NCBI GenBank assembly: GCA_903927605.1
Contig: CAIYNT010000172.1
Location: forward strand, 1 to 50,287
Source: an uncultured Holophagaceae bacterium
GTDB lineage: Bacteria > Acidobacteriota > Holophagae > Holophagales > Holophagaceae
Direction: 5' to 3'
DNA: 50,287 nucleotides
Both the position numbers and the translations under genes were made by a program. Shown piece after piece: positions 23,644-32,204 of this stretch. The notes below the pieces were generated by a model. The model was not told the DNA's origin and did not search any database. It worked only from the letters and a program-made list of their open reading frames with translations. Each line of letters begins with the position of its first letter. Position 1 is the first letter of the stretch.

Positions 23644-26379
23644 CTAATGCCGTTTCCAGAGGTCAAAGGGCTGGGTTCCGATCAACACGTTGAAGCTGCC
23701 CACCGCCCGGCCGCTGACCTGGGGCGTGAGCTCTTTCAGGAATCCGTAGGACAGCTCCACATAGAAATTGGACAGGGTGGTGCGCACCATGAGGCCTGTG
23801 CCTTCGGCCCTGAGCGCGACAGCAGGCTTCAGGAGGGAGGAGGGATCCGGAGCCATCCAGGCCAGATCGAACCGGGGAACCACCTCCACCGTGAGACCCA
23901 GGCCCATGTAGAGCCGCAGGGGGATCCCGAACCTCGCCGAGACGAAATTCGGGACCATGTAGCCCAAGGATCGGGAACCGATGACGAAGGAAGGACCCCC
24001 CAGCGCCCACCAGCGATCCAGGGGCAGGTGTCGGCCCTGTCCCCATTCCAGGTCCAGGTCTGCTCCGAAGTGCTCACCGAAGGACGTGAGCCCCCGGGCC
24101 CGGAAGTAGTTCTGCTGGAAGGTCGCACTCTCCAGTTGACCGGCATCGGTATGGCCCAGACCGAATCGGGCGCGCAACAGGAGGCCTTCCCGCGGCAGGG
24201 TGTGACGGTCGAAGTTGTCCCATTCCCCCGAAAGGAAGGCAGAGTCCTGGCTCTGGCTGTGGCGCTGATCGTATTCCCGGAAGGCGGCATCTCGCCGGCC
24301 CAGATCCAGGCTTATTTTGCCTGTGCCCAGGTTGCTGAAGCGGAAGTAGGTCTTCAGCGTCAGGTCCGAGGCGCTGATGCGGGCATCCAGACCATCCCCC
24401 ACCAGCTCGGGCACCTTCCATGAAAGGGGGATATCCAGCCGCTGCTGCCAGTAGTCCGCGATGACTTCCATCCCGGCCCCGGGTGAAAACCCGAACGGGC
24501 TCCGGAGGGTCAGGGCTGCCTGTTCCTGAAGCCGATTGCGGGCGGCGCTGAGCTCCACCTCTGTGCCCTTGAACCCCAGGTTCAGCGCCCGGTAGTCCAG
24601 GCCCACCTGGCCCCCCAGGGTGGATTCGTAGCCCAGGGAAATGTCCAGGCGCTCCCGCTGCTGGGGGACTGGAACGAGGGTGATGACAGTGCCGCCTTCG
24701 CTGTCGGGCCGGATCTGGTAGCGCAGCTCCGCCAGGTGCAGGCGATGCTCAGCGAGGGCGACGCGGTTCTGGAGCTCGTCTGGACGGAAGGGACGGCCCT
24801 TCAGCTCTCCAAGCAAACGGAGGAGATGGATCTCGTCCACCGCCGAACCGGGTGTGATGCGGGCCTCCACCTTGGTGATGAGGGGCTCCAGGATCCTGAC
24901 GTGCAGTTGGCCCGTCTCGGGATCAAAGCCTGAGCCCCGGGCATCCACCAGGGGACCGCCCGCCATGAGAAACCGGTAGACCAGCTGGCTGATCATGCGG
25001 CCGAACACTTGAGGATTGAAGGGTTCGCCCACCTTCACCGTCTCGGCCACAGCGGCCTGGATGGCCCTGCGCCAACCTTCCGGAGCGTCCACATCCACGG
25101 ATCGAATCGCCGGGTAGGAACGGATGTGGATGGTGAGCACGCGATCCGGATCCACGGTGGCCCAGGCCTCTCGCGCCAGACCATGGACGAGCGCTTGCTG
25201 GAGAAGGATCTGAGCGTCCTGGACTCGGATGCCAGCCTGGTTTGGTTTCAGGGTCTCGGCCAACAGGCCGACCAGGGCGGTGCTCAATTCTCCAGGGCTC
25301 TCGAAAGCGACGCGCGTCACATCCAGCGATTCCTGGCTCAGGCGGCTACGGAGCAGGGCGTTCATCGCATCCCGCCGGGCGTCGAAGGCTTCCCGGCCAT
25401 CCCGCACCAATCTGGCGCCGTCGGATCCATATTCGAGGAAGGGCGCATCTCGGATCTCGGGGCGGATGAGGAAGTCCGCGGCGGCCCGGCTTTCCCACTG
25501 CCGTCGCTCCACCACCAGGTCCAGGCTGCGGGCCGCCACGGAGAAGATACTCGTGGCAGGGCGGTTCTCCAGGGGCGCACTGGTATCCACAGCAATGACC
25601 AGGTCCGGGTGGAAGGCTTCCTTCGCCGTGAATACGGGCAGGTTTTCCACCAGGGCGCCATCCACATACTGCTGCCCCTCGATAACCACGGGCCGGAAGC
25701 CGCCCGGAATGGACATGGAGGCTCTCACGGCCTCCACCAGGTCGCCGCTACCGAAAACCCTTCCCTGACCTGTCTCGAGGTTGGTGGCCAGCACTCGCAA
25801 GGGACGCTGAAGCCGGTCGAAATCCCCGCCGGAGAAATAGGCGCCGCGGGCAAGCAGGCCCTGGAGCGTGTGCTGCACCTCCACACCGCTGCGGAGGCCC
25901 TGGGCCAGGAAGACGCGGCCGTTGTGCCGTTCGACGGAAAGGAAGGTGTCATTCCGATCCTCCTGCTCGCCCAGGGTCTCTCCGGGATTGCGCCACAGGG
26001 GCTCCAGAAAGGCCCGGGTCAGATCAAGGCGACCGAAGAGGTCCTCGATCTCCCGCCCCGAGAAACCGCTGGCGTAGAGCGCCCCTACCAGGGCCCCGGC
26101 GCTGGTGCCGGTGATGCTGTCCAAGGGATAGCCCACCTCTTCCAGGCGCTGGAGGACGCCGATGTGGGCCAGCCCGCGGGCGCCGCCACCACTCAGGGCC
26201 AGGGCCACCCGGGGCATCCCCGGGATGGTCACCCGGGGCGTGAAGCGGAAGACCATGTCCGCGGGCTGGACCAGCACATCGATGCGACGCGGCTCCGTGG
26301 GCTTGGCTTCAACAACCGGACGAGGGGCCTGACCCGCCAGCGAGACGGATAGTCCCAGCGCCAGCAGGAACCTGTTCAT
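23644..26379 (-). CDS. Patatin-like phospholipase with POTRA and outer-membrane barrel (type Vd)
   Basis: A 911-residue exported protein. After a signal peptide (residues 1-16), a patatin domain spans about 56-340, with oxyanion loop GGGARG (64-69), nucleophile S93 in GTSAG and D240 in DGA, giving the Ser/Asp dyad of patatin lipases. A POTRA-like segment follows at about 540-620, then a BamA/D15-type beta-barrel to the end. The order patatin, POTRA, 16-strand barrel defines PlpD-type (type Vd) autotransporters that pass or display the lipase at the outer membrane. It is longer than PlpD (728), mainly between patatin and POTRA. The ATG at 26379 overlaps the rph stop (ATGA). Confidence 0.87.
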   Translation of the reverse strand: MNRFLLALGLSVSLAGQAPRPVVEAKPTEPRRIDVLVQPADMVFRFTPRVTIPGMPRVALALSGGGARGLAHIGVLQRLEEVGYPLDSITGTSAGALVGALYASGFSGREIEDLFGRLDLTRAFLEPLWRNPGETLGEQEDRNDTFLSVERHNGRVFLAQGLRSGVEVQHTLQGLLARGAYFSGGDFDRLQRPLRVLATNLETGQGRVFGSGDLVEAVRASMSIPGGFRPVVIEGQQYVDGALVENLPVFTAKEAFHPDLVIAVDTSAPLENRPATSIFSVAARSLDLVVERRQWESRAAADFLIRPEIRDAPFLEYGSDGARLVRDGREAFDARRDAMNALLRSRLSQESLDVTRVAFESPGELSTALVGLLAETLKPNQAGIRVQDAQILLQQALVHGLAREAWATVDPDRVLTIHIRSYPAIRSVDVDAPEGWRRAIQAAVAETVKVGEPFNPQVFGRMISQLVYRFLMAGGPLVDARGSGFDPETGQLHVRILEPLITKVEARITPGSAVDEIHLLRLLGELKGRPFRPDELQNRVALAEHRLHLAELRYQIRPDSEGGTVITLVPVPQQRERLDISLGYESTLGGQVGLDYRALNLGFKGTEVELSAARNRLQEQAALTLRSPFGFSPGAGMEVIADYWQQRLDIPLSWKVPELVGDGLDARISASDLTLKTYFRFSNLGTGKISLDLGRRDAAFREYDQRHSQSQDSAFLSGEWDNFDRHTLPREGLLLRARFGLGHTDAGQLESATFQQNYFRARGLTSFGEHFGADLDLEWGQGRHLPLDRWWALGGPSFVIGSRSLGYMVPNFVSARFGIPLRLYMGLGLTVEVVPRFDLAWMAPDPSSLLKPAVALRAEGTGLMVRTTLSNFYVELSYGFLKELTPQVSGRAVGSFNVLIGTQPFDLWKRH

Positions 26380-27092
26380 GCGAGTGACGCTCGCTGCGCC
26401 TCCATCAGCGCCGCGCAGCCCAGGAGGCCGAGGTCCATGAGTCCCGCCGCCTCGGTCCGGCTGAAGGACCGTCCTTCGCCCGTGCCCTGGAACTCCACCA
26501 GCTCCAGGTCGCCACCCCCCGCTGGGCGCGCTGCCACCAGATTGCAATCCACGGCGGCGAGGTGATCTTCTTCGTACTCCAGGTCGAGCACCATTCCACG
26601 ACGGCCCTCGCCGGTTTCGACGATGCCCACGCTGACCGCCGAAACCTGGCGGACCAGGGCCGCCTCGAGTCCCTGCCCTTTCAGCGCCAACGCCACCGCC
26701 ACCCACGCGCCGGTGATGGCCGCGCAGCGGGTGCCGCCATCGGCATTCAGCACATCACAATCCACCGCAAGGGTGCGCTCCCCCAGGGCGGCCAGGTCCA
26801 CGGCCTGGCGCAAACTGCGGCCAATGAGGCGCTGGATCTCCACCGTGCGCCCCTGCTGCTTCCCCCGGGCGGCCTCCCGGTCGGACCGGGTGTGGGTGGC
26901 GGCAGGCAACATGCCGTATTCAGCCGTGAGCCAACCCGCGCCCCGCCCCTTCATCCAGGCCGGCACGCGATCCTCCAGGCTGGCCGCGCACAGCACATGG
27001 GTCCGGCCCAGTTTTACCAGGCAGGAGCCCGCGGCATGGAGCTGAACGCCTTTCTCCAGGTCAAAGGGTCGCAGTTCCTTGATTTGGCGCAT
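26376..27092 (-). CDS. rph: Ribonuclease PH
   Basis: RNase PH is a phosphate-dependent 3'-5' exoribonuclease that trims tRNA 3' ends. The 238-residue protein has the conserved SLEDRVPAWMKGRGAGWLTAEY near the N-terminus, GRSLRQAVDLAALGERTLAVDCDVL, with the DGGTR loop following, and EEDHLAAVDCNLV, where the aspartates bind metal. The ATG at 27092 overlaps the rpiB stop (TGATG); a further in-frame ATG at 27110 lies inside rpiB. Length is normal. Confidence 0.95.
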   Translation of the reverse strand: MRQIKELRPFDLEKGVQLHAAGSCLVKLGRTHVLCAASLEDRVPAWMKGRGAGWLTAEYGMLPAATHTRSDREAARGKQQGRTVEIQRLIGRSLRQAVDLAALGERTLAVDCDVLNADGGTRCAAITGAWVAVALALKGQGLEAALVRQVSAVSVGIVETGEGRRGMVLDLEYEEDHLAAVDCNLVAARPAGGGDLELVEFQGTGEGRSFSRTEAAGLMDLGLLGCAALMEAQRASLA

Positions 27093-27526
27093 CAGCAGCA
27101 GCCTTTCCACTCGATCTTGTCCACCCGTCCCTGGTGGCGTCCACCTTCAAAAGGTGTTTCCAAGAACGTTTTGAGGTAGGATTCTGCTTTGAGCGGATCC
27201 GTCAGCCGCTGGCCGAAAGCGATGGCGTTTGCGTCATTGTGCTGCCGAGCCAGTGCCGCGTGCTCAGGGGAGGTCACCAGCGCGCAGCGGATGCCGGCAT
27301 GGCGGTTGGCCGCGATGCTGATGCCGATGCCGGATCCGCAGACCAGCACCAAGCGCTCCCATTGATCCTTGCCTTCCGCAGCCCGGTGCGCGAAATCCGG
27401 ATAGTCCACTGAGACTGACCCATCCGTGCCGAAATCCACCACCTCGTGTCCCTGCTCAAGAGCCCACGCCTTGAGCCGTTCCTTCAGGTCGAATCCCGCA
27501 TGATCGCTTGCAAATCCGAGCTTCAT
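27092..27526 (-). CDS. rpiB: Ribose-5-phosphate isomerase B
   Basis: RpiB interconverts ribose 5-phosphate and ribulose 5-phosphate in the pentose phosphate pathway. The 144-residue protein begins with the ASDHAGF motif, has the catalytic C63 in VCGSGIGISIAANR followed by the phosphate/anion-hole loop, and has the conserved N-x-x-x-ND-N-A region (ARQHNDANAIAFGQR). It is the first gene of the leftward run rpiB-rph-patatin. It is transcribed away from the helicase gene across a 50-base gap. Confidence 0.94.
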   Translation of the reverse strand: MKLGFASDHAGFDLKERLKAWALEQGHEVVDFGTDGSVSVDYPDFAHRAAEGKDQWERLVLVCGSGIGISIAANRHAGIRCALVTSPEHAALARQHNDANAIAFGQRLTDPLKAESYLKTFLETPFEGGRHQGRVDKIEWKGCC

Positions 27527-27543
27527 CGTTCCACTCCCACGGC

Positions 27544-27571
27544 CACAGCCTACAGCCTACAGCCCACAGCC
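27544..27571 (+). repeat. Tandem heptamer array (YACAGCC)x4
   Basis: Four uninterrupted 7-base units, CACAGCC TACAGCC TACAGCC CACAGCC, occupy half of the gap between the divergent rpiB and helicase genes and end five bases before the helicase ATG. A degenerate four-unit version of the same array lies inside icmF at 39525-39552 (opposite strand). This kind of short tandem heptanucleotide is known from dispersed repeats in several phyla. It leaves no room for a Shine-Dalgarno before the helicase start. Confidence 0.75.
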
Positions 27572-27576
27572 CATCC

Positions 27577-30500
27577 ATGCTGAATCCCTTTCTCCAGTAC
27601 CGACCCCAGGACCGGGGCTTCCTGCTCTGCATGCCCGAGGCGGTGGAACCCGCCGAGTGGGTGCGCGCACTCCGCTCACTTCCCGGAGAGCTCCAAGGAA
27701 GGGAGCGACTCACACCCGCCAAGGCCCAGCTCTTCCTCCCCGATGGCGCCCTGGTGGAGATGCATGCGGTGCCCCTGCGCTGGCAGCGGGCCTATCCCTG
27801 GCTCTCCTCTTTGGCTTTGCGTCCCGGCAACGCCGGCCCCACCCTCCGCTATTGGGCGACGGCCCTGCGCTTGCTGCAATCCCTGGTGGTCCGCGGCGCC
27901 CTGCTGCCCCAGCTCGATACCCGGGGCAACCCCTGGAAAGCCCGCTGGGGCGTGAGTCTCACCAGTCCCTCCGACCGCGCCGCCCTGCGCCAGCTGGCCG
28001 AGGCCATGCCCCCGGCGGCGGTGGCCTTCCCGGAGAGCGACACCTGGGCCTTCACCAAGACCCTGGGCCTGGGTGAACTGGACGCCTTCGACATCGAGGA
28101 CGATCTGGCCATGCCCCCCGCGGCTGACGCGGTGCTGACCGCCTTCCTGGAGGATGGCGCGGACTTCATCATGCGGTTCGTCTCAAGTGGCCTGAGGGCC
28201 GGAGACGATCCCCGCCTGGGGCTCATCCACCGGCTGCGGGGTCACAAGCGCGACCGCCTGCCCTGGGACGAACGCATCATGGTGGCCCTCTCTCATCAGC
28301 TGCCGGAATTCCCCACCACGGGCATCACGGAACGCACCCTGGGCGAGCAGCTGGCCCAATGGAGCGAAGGCGCCCGGCCCCAGTGGCTGCGCCCCAGCCT
28401 GCGCCTCGAAACGCCCGAGGTGCCCACCGCCATCCAGGCCGTGCAGGACGCTGACCGGCTGGCGGAGGAGGGCTGGATCCTCAAGGTGGGCCTGGAAACC
28501 GAAGCGGGTGCCGACATTGGCGTGGCCAAGCTCTGGGAGCCCTCCACCGAACCTGAGGTGCTGCAGGCCCGTCAGGTCTTGTTGCGCGGCCTGGCTCGCG
28601 CAGTGCCCTTCTTCCCCGCCCTGGAGCGCGCGCTGTCCGGCCAGAAGCCGGAGGATCTGCTGTTGCGACCCACGGAGGCCTGGGGCTTCCTCACGCGCGG
28701 CGCCGCACAATTGAAGGAAGCGGGCTTCCTCGTCCACATCCCGGAAGGCCTGGCGGATTTCGGTGGCGCCAAGCGCCTGCGCGCCAAGGTCCGGCTCGGC
28801 GCCCGCAACGTACTGGATTCCTCACCCATGGCCCAGGCTGGCCTCGAAGGCAGCGTGAGTGCCGACTGGTCGCTGATGCTGGGCGATGACACCTTGAGCG
28901 TGGAGGACTTTGCCCAGATCGCGAGCCTCAAGCACCCGCTGGTGGCCTGGAAGGGCAAGTGGGTGGCCCTAGATCCCGAGACCCTCAAACAGATCTCGAC
29001 AGTCATCCAGGCCAGCCGTGGCGCCGGTTTCGAAAGCATGACCAAGGGCGAGGCCCTGGCCGCGGCGCTCACGGGCACGGCTCGCATCCCCGGCGTCAGT
29101 GAAGCCATCGAAGTAGAGGTGGCTGGTGATTTCGGCGCGGCGCTCGAGGATCTTAAGGTCCTCCCCGACAAGCCCATCACCCAGCCCGCCAGCTTCCACG
29201 GTCAGCTGCGGCCCTACCAGCTGCGGGGCCTCGCTTGGCTGGACGGCTTGGCCCGACTGGGTCTGGGCGGCATCCTCGCGGACGACATGGGCCTCGGCAA
29301 GACCATCGAAGTGCTCGCCCTGCTGCTGCACCGTCAGCTCCAGAGTCCCGAGTTCGGGCCGGCCACCCTGCTGGTCTGCCCCACTTCACTACTGGGCAAC
29401 TGGGAGCGGGAGCTGGCCAAGTTCGCCCCGAGCCTGCCCATCTTCGTACACCATGGCAATAATCGCGACCGTCTGCCTTCCACCTTCAAGCCCCACACGC
29501 TGGTGCTCACCACCTATGGCGTCATCCGCCGCGAGGAGGAGATCTTCGCGGGCCGCCCCTGGGGCATGGTGGTGGTCGACGAGGCCCAGGCCATCAAGAA
29601 CGCCGGCTCCGCCCAGGCCAAGGCCATCCGCAAGCTGCGGGGCGCCTTCCGCCTGGCCCTCACGGGGACCCCCATCGAGAATCGTCTCACCGAACTGTGG
29701 GCCATCATGAGCGCCGGCCTGCCCGGCTACCTCGGCAGCGAATCCCAGTTCAAGGAGCGCTTCGCGAACCCCATCGAGAAGTACCGCGATCCGGACGCCG
29801 CCAACGAGCTGCGCCAGCGCATCGGGCCCTTCATCCTCCGCCGCCTTAAGAGCGACAAGGCCATCATCCAGGACCTGCCCGAGAAGCATGAAATGAAGGT
29901 CTTCACGACCCTGAGCCGTGAACAGGCCGAGCTCTACCAGTACCGCGTCGAGAAGATGGATGAGGAGTTGGACACCGCCACGGGCATCGAACGCCGGGGC
30001 CGCATCCTGGCCCTGCTCACCCACCTCAAGCAGATCTGCAACCACCCCAGCCAGTTCTTGAAGGCGCAGGGGCCCTACCGCGGCCGCAGCGGCAAGCTGG
30101 ACCGGCTCACGGAGATGCTCGAGGAAGTCGTTGAAGCCGGCGAGCGGGCCCTCGTCTTCACACAGTTCAAGGAGATGGGAGACCGCCTGCAGATCCACCT
30201 CCACGAGGTCCTGGGTTTCGAGCCCCCCTTCCTCCACGGAGGCACCACCCGCGAAGGCCGCGATGAGATGGTGCGCACCTTCCAGGAAGATCCGGACTCG
30301 TCGCCCGTGCTGCTGCTGAGCCTCAAGGCCGGTGGGGTGGGCCTGAACCTCACGGCGGCCACCCATGTCTTCCACTTCGACCGCTGGTGGAACCCGGCCG
30401 TGGAGGACCAGGCCACGGATCGTACCTACCGCATCGGCCAGACGAAGAATGTGCAGGTGCACAAGCTGGTCACCATCGGCACGCTGGAGGAGAAGATCGA

Positions 30501-30711
30501 CGCCCTGCTGGAATCCAAGCGGGACCTGGCAGATCGTGTGGTGGGCAGCGGCGAAGGCTGGCTCACGGAGCTTGACGATGAGGCCCTGCGTCGCCTGGTG
30601 GCCCTCGACCCCGATGCCGAACTTATGGATCCGGATGAAGGCAATGGCGAGGAATCCATCGCGCCCAAAACCAACCACCTGATAGGGCGCCGCAAGGAGG
30701 TGGCGCCATGA
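27577..30711 (+). CDS. SNF2-family DEAD/DEAH box helicase
   Basis: A 1044-residue Snf2/RapA-like ATPase. The C-terminal half has the two RecA-like lobes: motif I DDMGLGKT at about 568-576, motif II DEAQ at about 668, motif III ALTGTPIENRL, then the helicase C domain with RALVFTQFKEM and motif VI QATDRTYRIGQ at about 944. The N-terminal 500 residues are a poorly conserved, largely alpha/beta region typical of bacterial SNF2 proteins that precede the ATPase. Bacterial members remodel nucleoprotein or displace DNA-bound proteins; the target here is unknown. The start at 27577 lacks an evident ribosome site. The stop overlaps the SWIM gene (ATGA). Confidence 0.9.
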   Translation: MLNPFLQYRPQDRGFLLCMPEAVEPAEWVRALRSLPGELQGRERLTPAKAQLFLPDGALVEMHAVPLRWQRAYPWLSSLALRPGNAGPTLRYWATALRLLQSLVVRGALLPQLDTRGNPWKARWGVSLTSPSDRAALRQLAEAMPPAAVAFPESDTWAFTKTLGLGELDAFDIEDDLAMPPAADAVLTAFLEDGADFIMRFVSSGLRAGDDPRLGLIHRLRGHKRDRLPWDERIMVALSHQLPEFPTTGITERTLGEQLAQWSEGARPQWLRPSLRLETPEVPTAIQAVQDADRLAEEGWILKVGLETEAGADIGVAKLWEPSTEPEVLQARQVLLRGLARAVPFFPALERALSGQKPEDLLLRPTEAWGFLTRGAAQLKEAGFLVHIPEGLADFGGAKRLRAKVRLGARNVLDSSPMAQAGLEGSVSADWSLMLGDDTLSVEDFAQIASLKHPLVAWKGKWVALDPETLKQISTVIQASRGAGFESMTKGEALAAALTGTARIPGVSEAIEVEVAGDFGAALEDLKVLPDKPITQPASFHGQLRPYQLRGLAWLDGLARLGLGGILADDMGLGKTIEVLALLLHRQLQSPEFGPATLLVCPTSLLGNWERELAKFAPSLPIFVHHGNNRDRLPSTFKPHTLVLTTYGVIRREEEIFAGRPWGMVVVDEAQAIKNAGSAQAKAIRKLRGAFRLALTGTPIENRLTELWAIMSAGLPGYLGSESQFKERFANPIEKYRDPDAANELRQRIGPFILRRLKSDKAIIQDLPEKHEMKVFTTLSREQAELYQYRVEKMDEELDTATGIERRGRILALLTHLKQICNHPSQFLKAQGPYRGRSGKLDRLTEMLEEVVEAGERALVFTQFKEMGDRLQIHLHEVLGFEPPFLHGGTTREGRDEMVRTFQEDPDSSPVLLLSLKAGGVGLNLTAATHVFHFDRWWNPAVEDQATDRTYRIGQTKNVQVHKLVTIGTLEEKIDALLESKRDLADRVVGSGEGWLTELDDEALRRLVALDPDAELMDPDEGNGEESIAPKTNHLIGRRKEVAP

Positions 30712-31682
30712 TCAGCCACACCGACCGCTTCGGTGCCACCTGGTGGGGCCGCCTCTGGATCAACGGCCTCGAGAAGCTCGGGGACGACTACGAGAACCGC
30801 CTGCCGCGCGGCAAGAAGTACGCGGAGGACGGTCACGTCTCCCATTTCAACGTGCAGCCCGGCGAGATCCAGGCCCGGGTCCACGGCCGCAAGACCTACA
30901 ACGTGACCCTGGGCCTGCCCGCCCTCACCACCGCCCAGTGGGAAAAGGCCCTGGACCGCATCGCCCTGGAGAGCCGCTTCGTGGCCTCCCTCCTGGCAGG
31001 TGAGATGCCCCAGGGACTGGATGAGACTTTCCGAGAAGCCGGTGCCAGCCTCTATCCCCGGGTCCCAAAAGAGCTGCAGACCCACTGCGATTGCCCGGAT
31101 TGGGCGAACCCCTGCAAGCATGTGGCCGCCGTGTGCTACGTGATGGCCGAGGCCCTGGACCGCGATCCCTGGTTGCTCTTCGACCTGCGGGGCAAGAGTC
31201 GCGACGAGGTGCTGCAGGCCCTCCAATCGGCCCTCGATGCCGCCGCCGTAGCCGCTCCGAAGAAGCGCGGACGGCCACCGAAAAAGCAGCAGACCGTGGC
31301 CGACCTGCTCCGGCGCGAGCAGCCCGAACCCGAGCCTTGGCGGCACCTGCCCGAGGAGGCCTACGACGCCCTGCCCATGCCCCTGCCGGAGATCAGCATT
31401 CCGCGGGTGATCCCACCGGATCCCTCGGTGTTCACGCAGCTGGGCCCCCTGCCCCACGCCCGCATCGAGACCAGCCTCTGCCTCGCCGCCCTCATGCATC
31501 GCACCGCCCAGTGGGTGCAGCAGCAGATCGAGGAGGGCCCCCGGGGCCTCGGCGACGAGGAGGGCGAAGGCGAACCCGAGCAGCCCGCCTCACCCTTTGA
31601 CGCCCCACTCCAGCCCGCCCCCAGGCCCAACCGCAACTGGCGTCACAAGAAGCGGCGCTGGGGCAAGAAGGGCGGACAATAG
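30708..31682 (+). CDS. SWIM zinc-finger protein with AT-hook-like segment
   Basis: A 324-residue protein beginning with the TWWGRLWINGLE signature seen in SWIM proteins paired with bacterial SNF2 helicases. The SWIM zinc site is C127, C129, C136 and H138 (CDCPDWANPCKH), expected to bind DNA or protein. Residues 185-193 (KKRGRPPKK) match an AT-hook core (RGRP), a minor-groove binding motif that is uncommon in bacteria. The C-terminal 100 residues are proline- and acid-rich, ending in a basic tail (RHKKRRWGKKGG). It overlaps the helicase gene by four bases, so the two are very likely subunits of one complex. Confidence 0.85.
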   Translation: MISHTDRFGATWWGRLWINGLEKLGDDYENRLPRGKKYAEDGHVSHFNVQPGEIQARVHGRKTYNVTLGLPALTTAQWEKALDRIALESRFVASLLAGEMPQGLDETFREAGASLYPRVPKELQTHCDCPDWANPCKHVAAVCYVMAEALDRDPWLLFDLRGKSRDEVLQALQSALDAAAVAAPKKRGRPPKKQQTVADLLRREQPEPEPWRHLPEEAYDALPMPLPEISIPRVIPPDPSVFTQLGPLPHARIETSLCLAALMHRTAQWVQQQIEEGPRGLGDEEGEGEPEQPASPFDAPLQPAPRPNRNWRHKKRRWGKKGGQ

Positions 31683-31700
31683 TCTTTCGAGGAGTCCCCC

Positions 31701-32075
31701 ATGCGCACCATCTCCACACCCAACGCCCCCGCCGCCATCGGCCCCTACAGCCAGGCCCAGATCTCGGGCAACCACCTGTTCACCGCCGGCCAGATTCCCC
31801 TGGTGCCCGCGACCATGGAAATGGTCACCGGCCCCATCGAGGCCCAGACCGAGCAGGTGCTCAAGAATCTCTCCGCCGTGCTGGCCGCCGCCGGCACCGG
31901 CTGGGACCGAGTGGTGAAGACCACCGTGTTCCTCACGGACATGGCCGACTTCGCCGCCTTCAACGCCACCTATGAGCGGGCCCTCGGCAGCGCCAAGCCC
32001 GCCCGCAGCACCGTGCAGGTGGCGGCGCTGCCGCGCGGCGCGAAGGTCGAGATCGAGCTCATCGCGGAAGTATAA
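31701..32075 (+). CDS. RidA-family enamine/imine deaminase
   Basis: A 124-residue RidA (YjgF/YER057c/UK114) protein, which hydrolyses reactive enamines and imines formed by PLP enzymes. R102 in ARSTVQVAALP and E117 in VEIEL correspond to the substrate carboxylate-binding arginine and the catalytic glutamate of the active RidA subfamily, so it should be a true deaminase. GGAG lies before the ATG. It is 18 bases after the SWIM gene and may be cotranscribed with it, though no functional link is evident. Confidence 0.92.
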   Translation: MRTISTPNAPAAIGPYSQAQISGNHLFTAGQIPLVPATMEMVTGPIEAQTEQVLKNLSAVLAAAGTGWDRVVKTTVFLTDMADFAAFNATYERALGSAKPARSTVQVAALPRGAKVEIELIAEV

Positions 32076-32106
32076 GTTCACCACGATATTCCAGTTCGCC
32101 TCGTGT

Positions 32107-32197
32107 ATTGGCGAAGCCGATACCGAGAAGACGCGGAGACCACGAAGGAAAACCCGGATCTCACTTCGTGGTCTTCCTGTCTTCGTGGTAAGCCAAT
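32107..32197. repeat. Long palindromic intergenic repeat after ridA
   Basis: Arms 32121-32147 and 32164-32190 pair with few mismatches, including a perfect 10-bp core (GACCACGAAG/CTTCGTGGTC) around a 16-base loop. ATTGGC (32107-32112) and GCCAAT (32192-32197) extend the stem. The CTTCGTGGTCTTCxTGTCTT words recall a dispersed repeat seen in many unrelated bacteria. It lies between the convergent ridA and LytTR genes, where it could also terminate both transcripts, but it lacks a T-run. Confidence 0.72.
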
Positions 32198-32204
32198 TTC
32201 TTTT

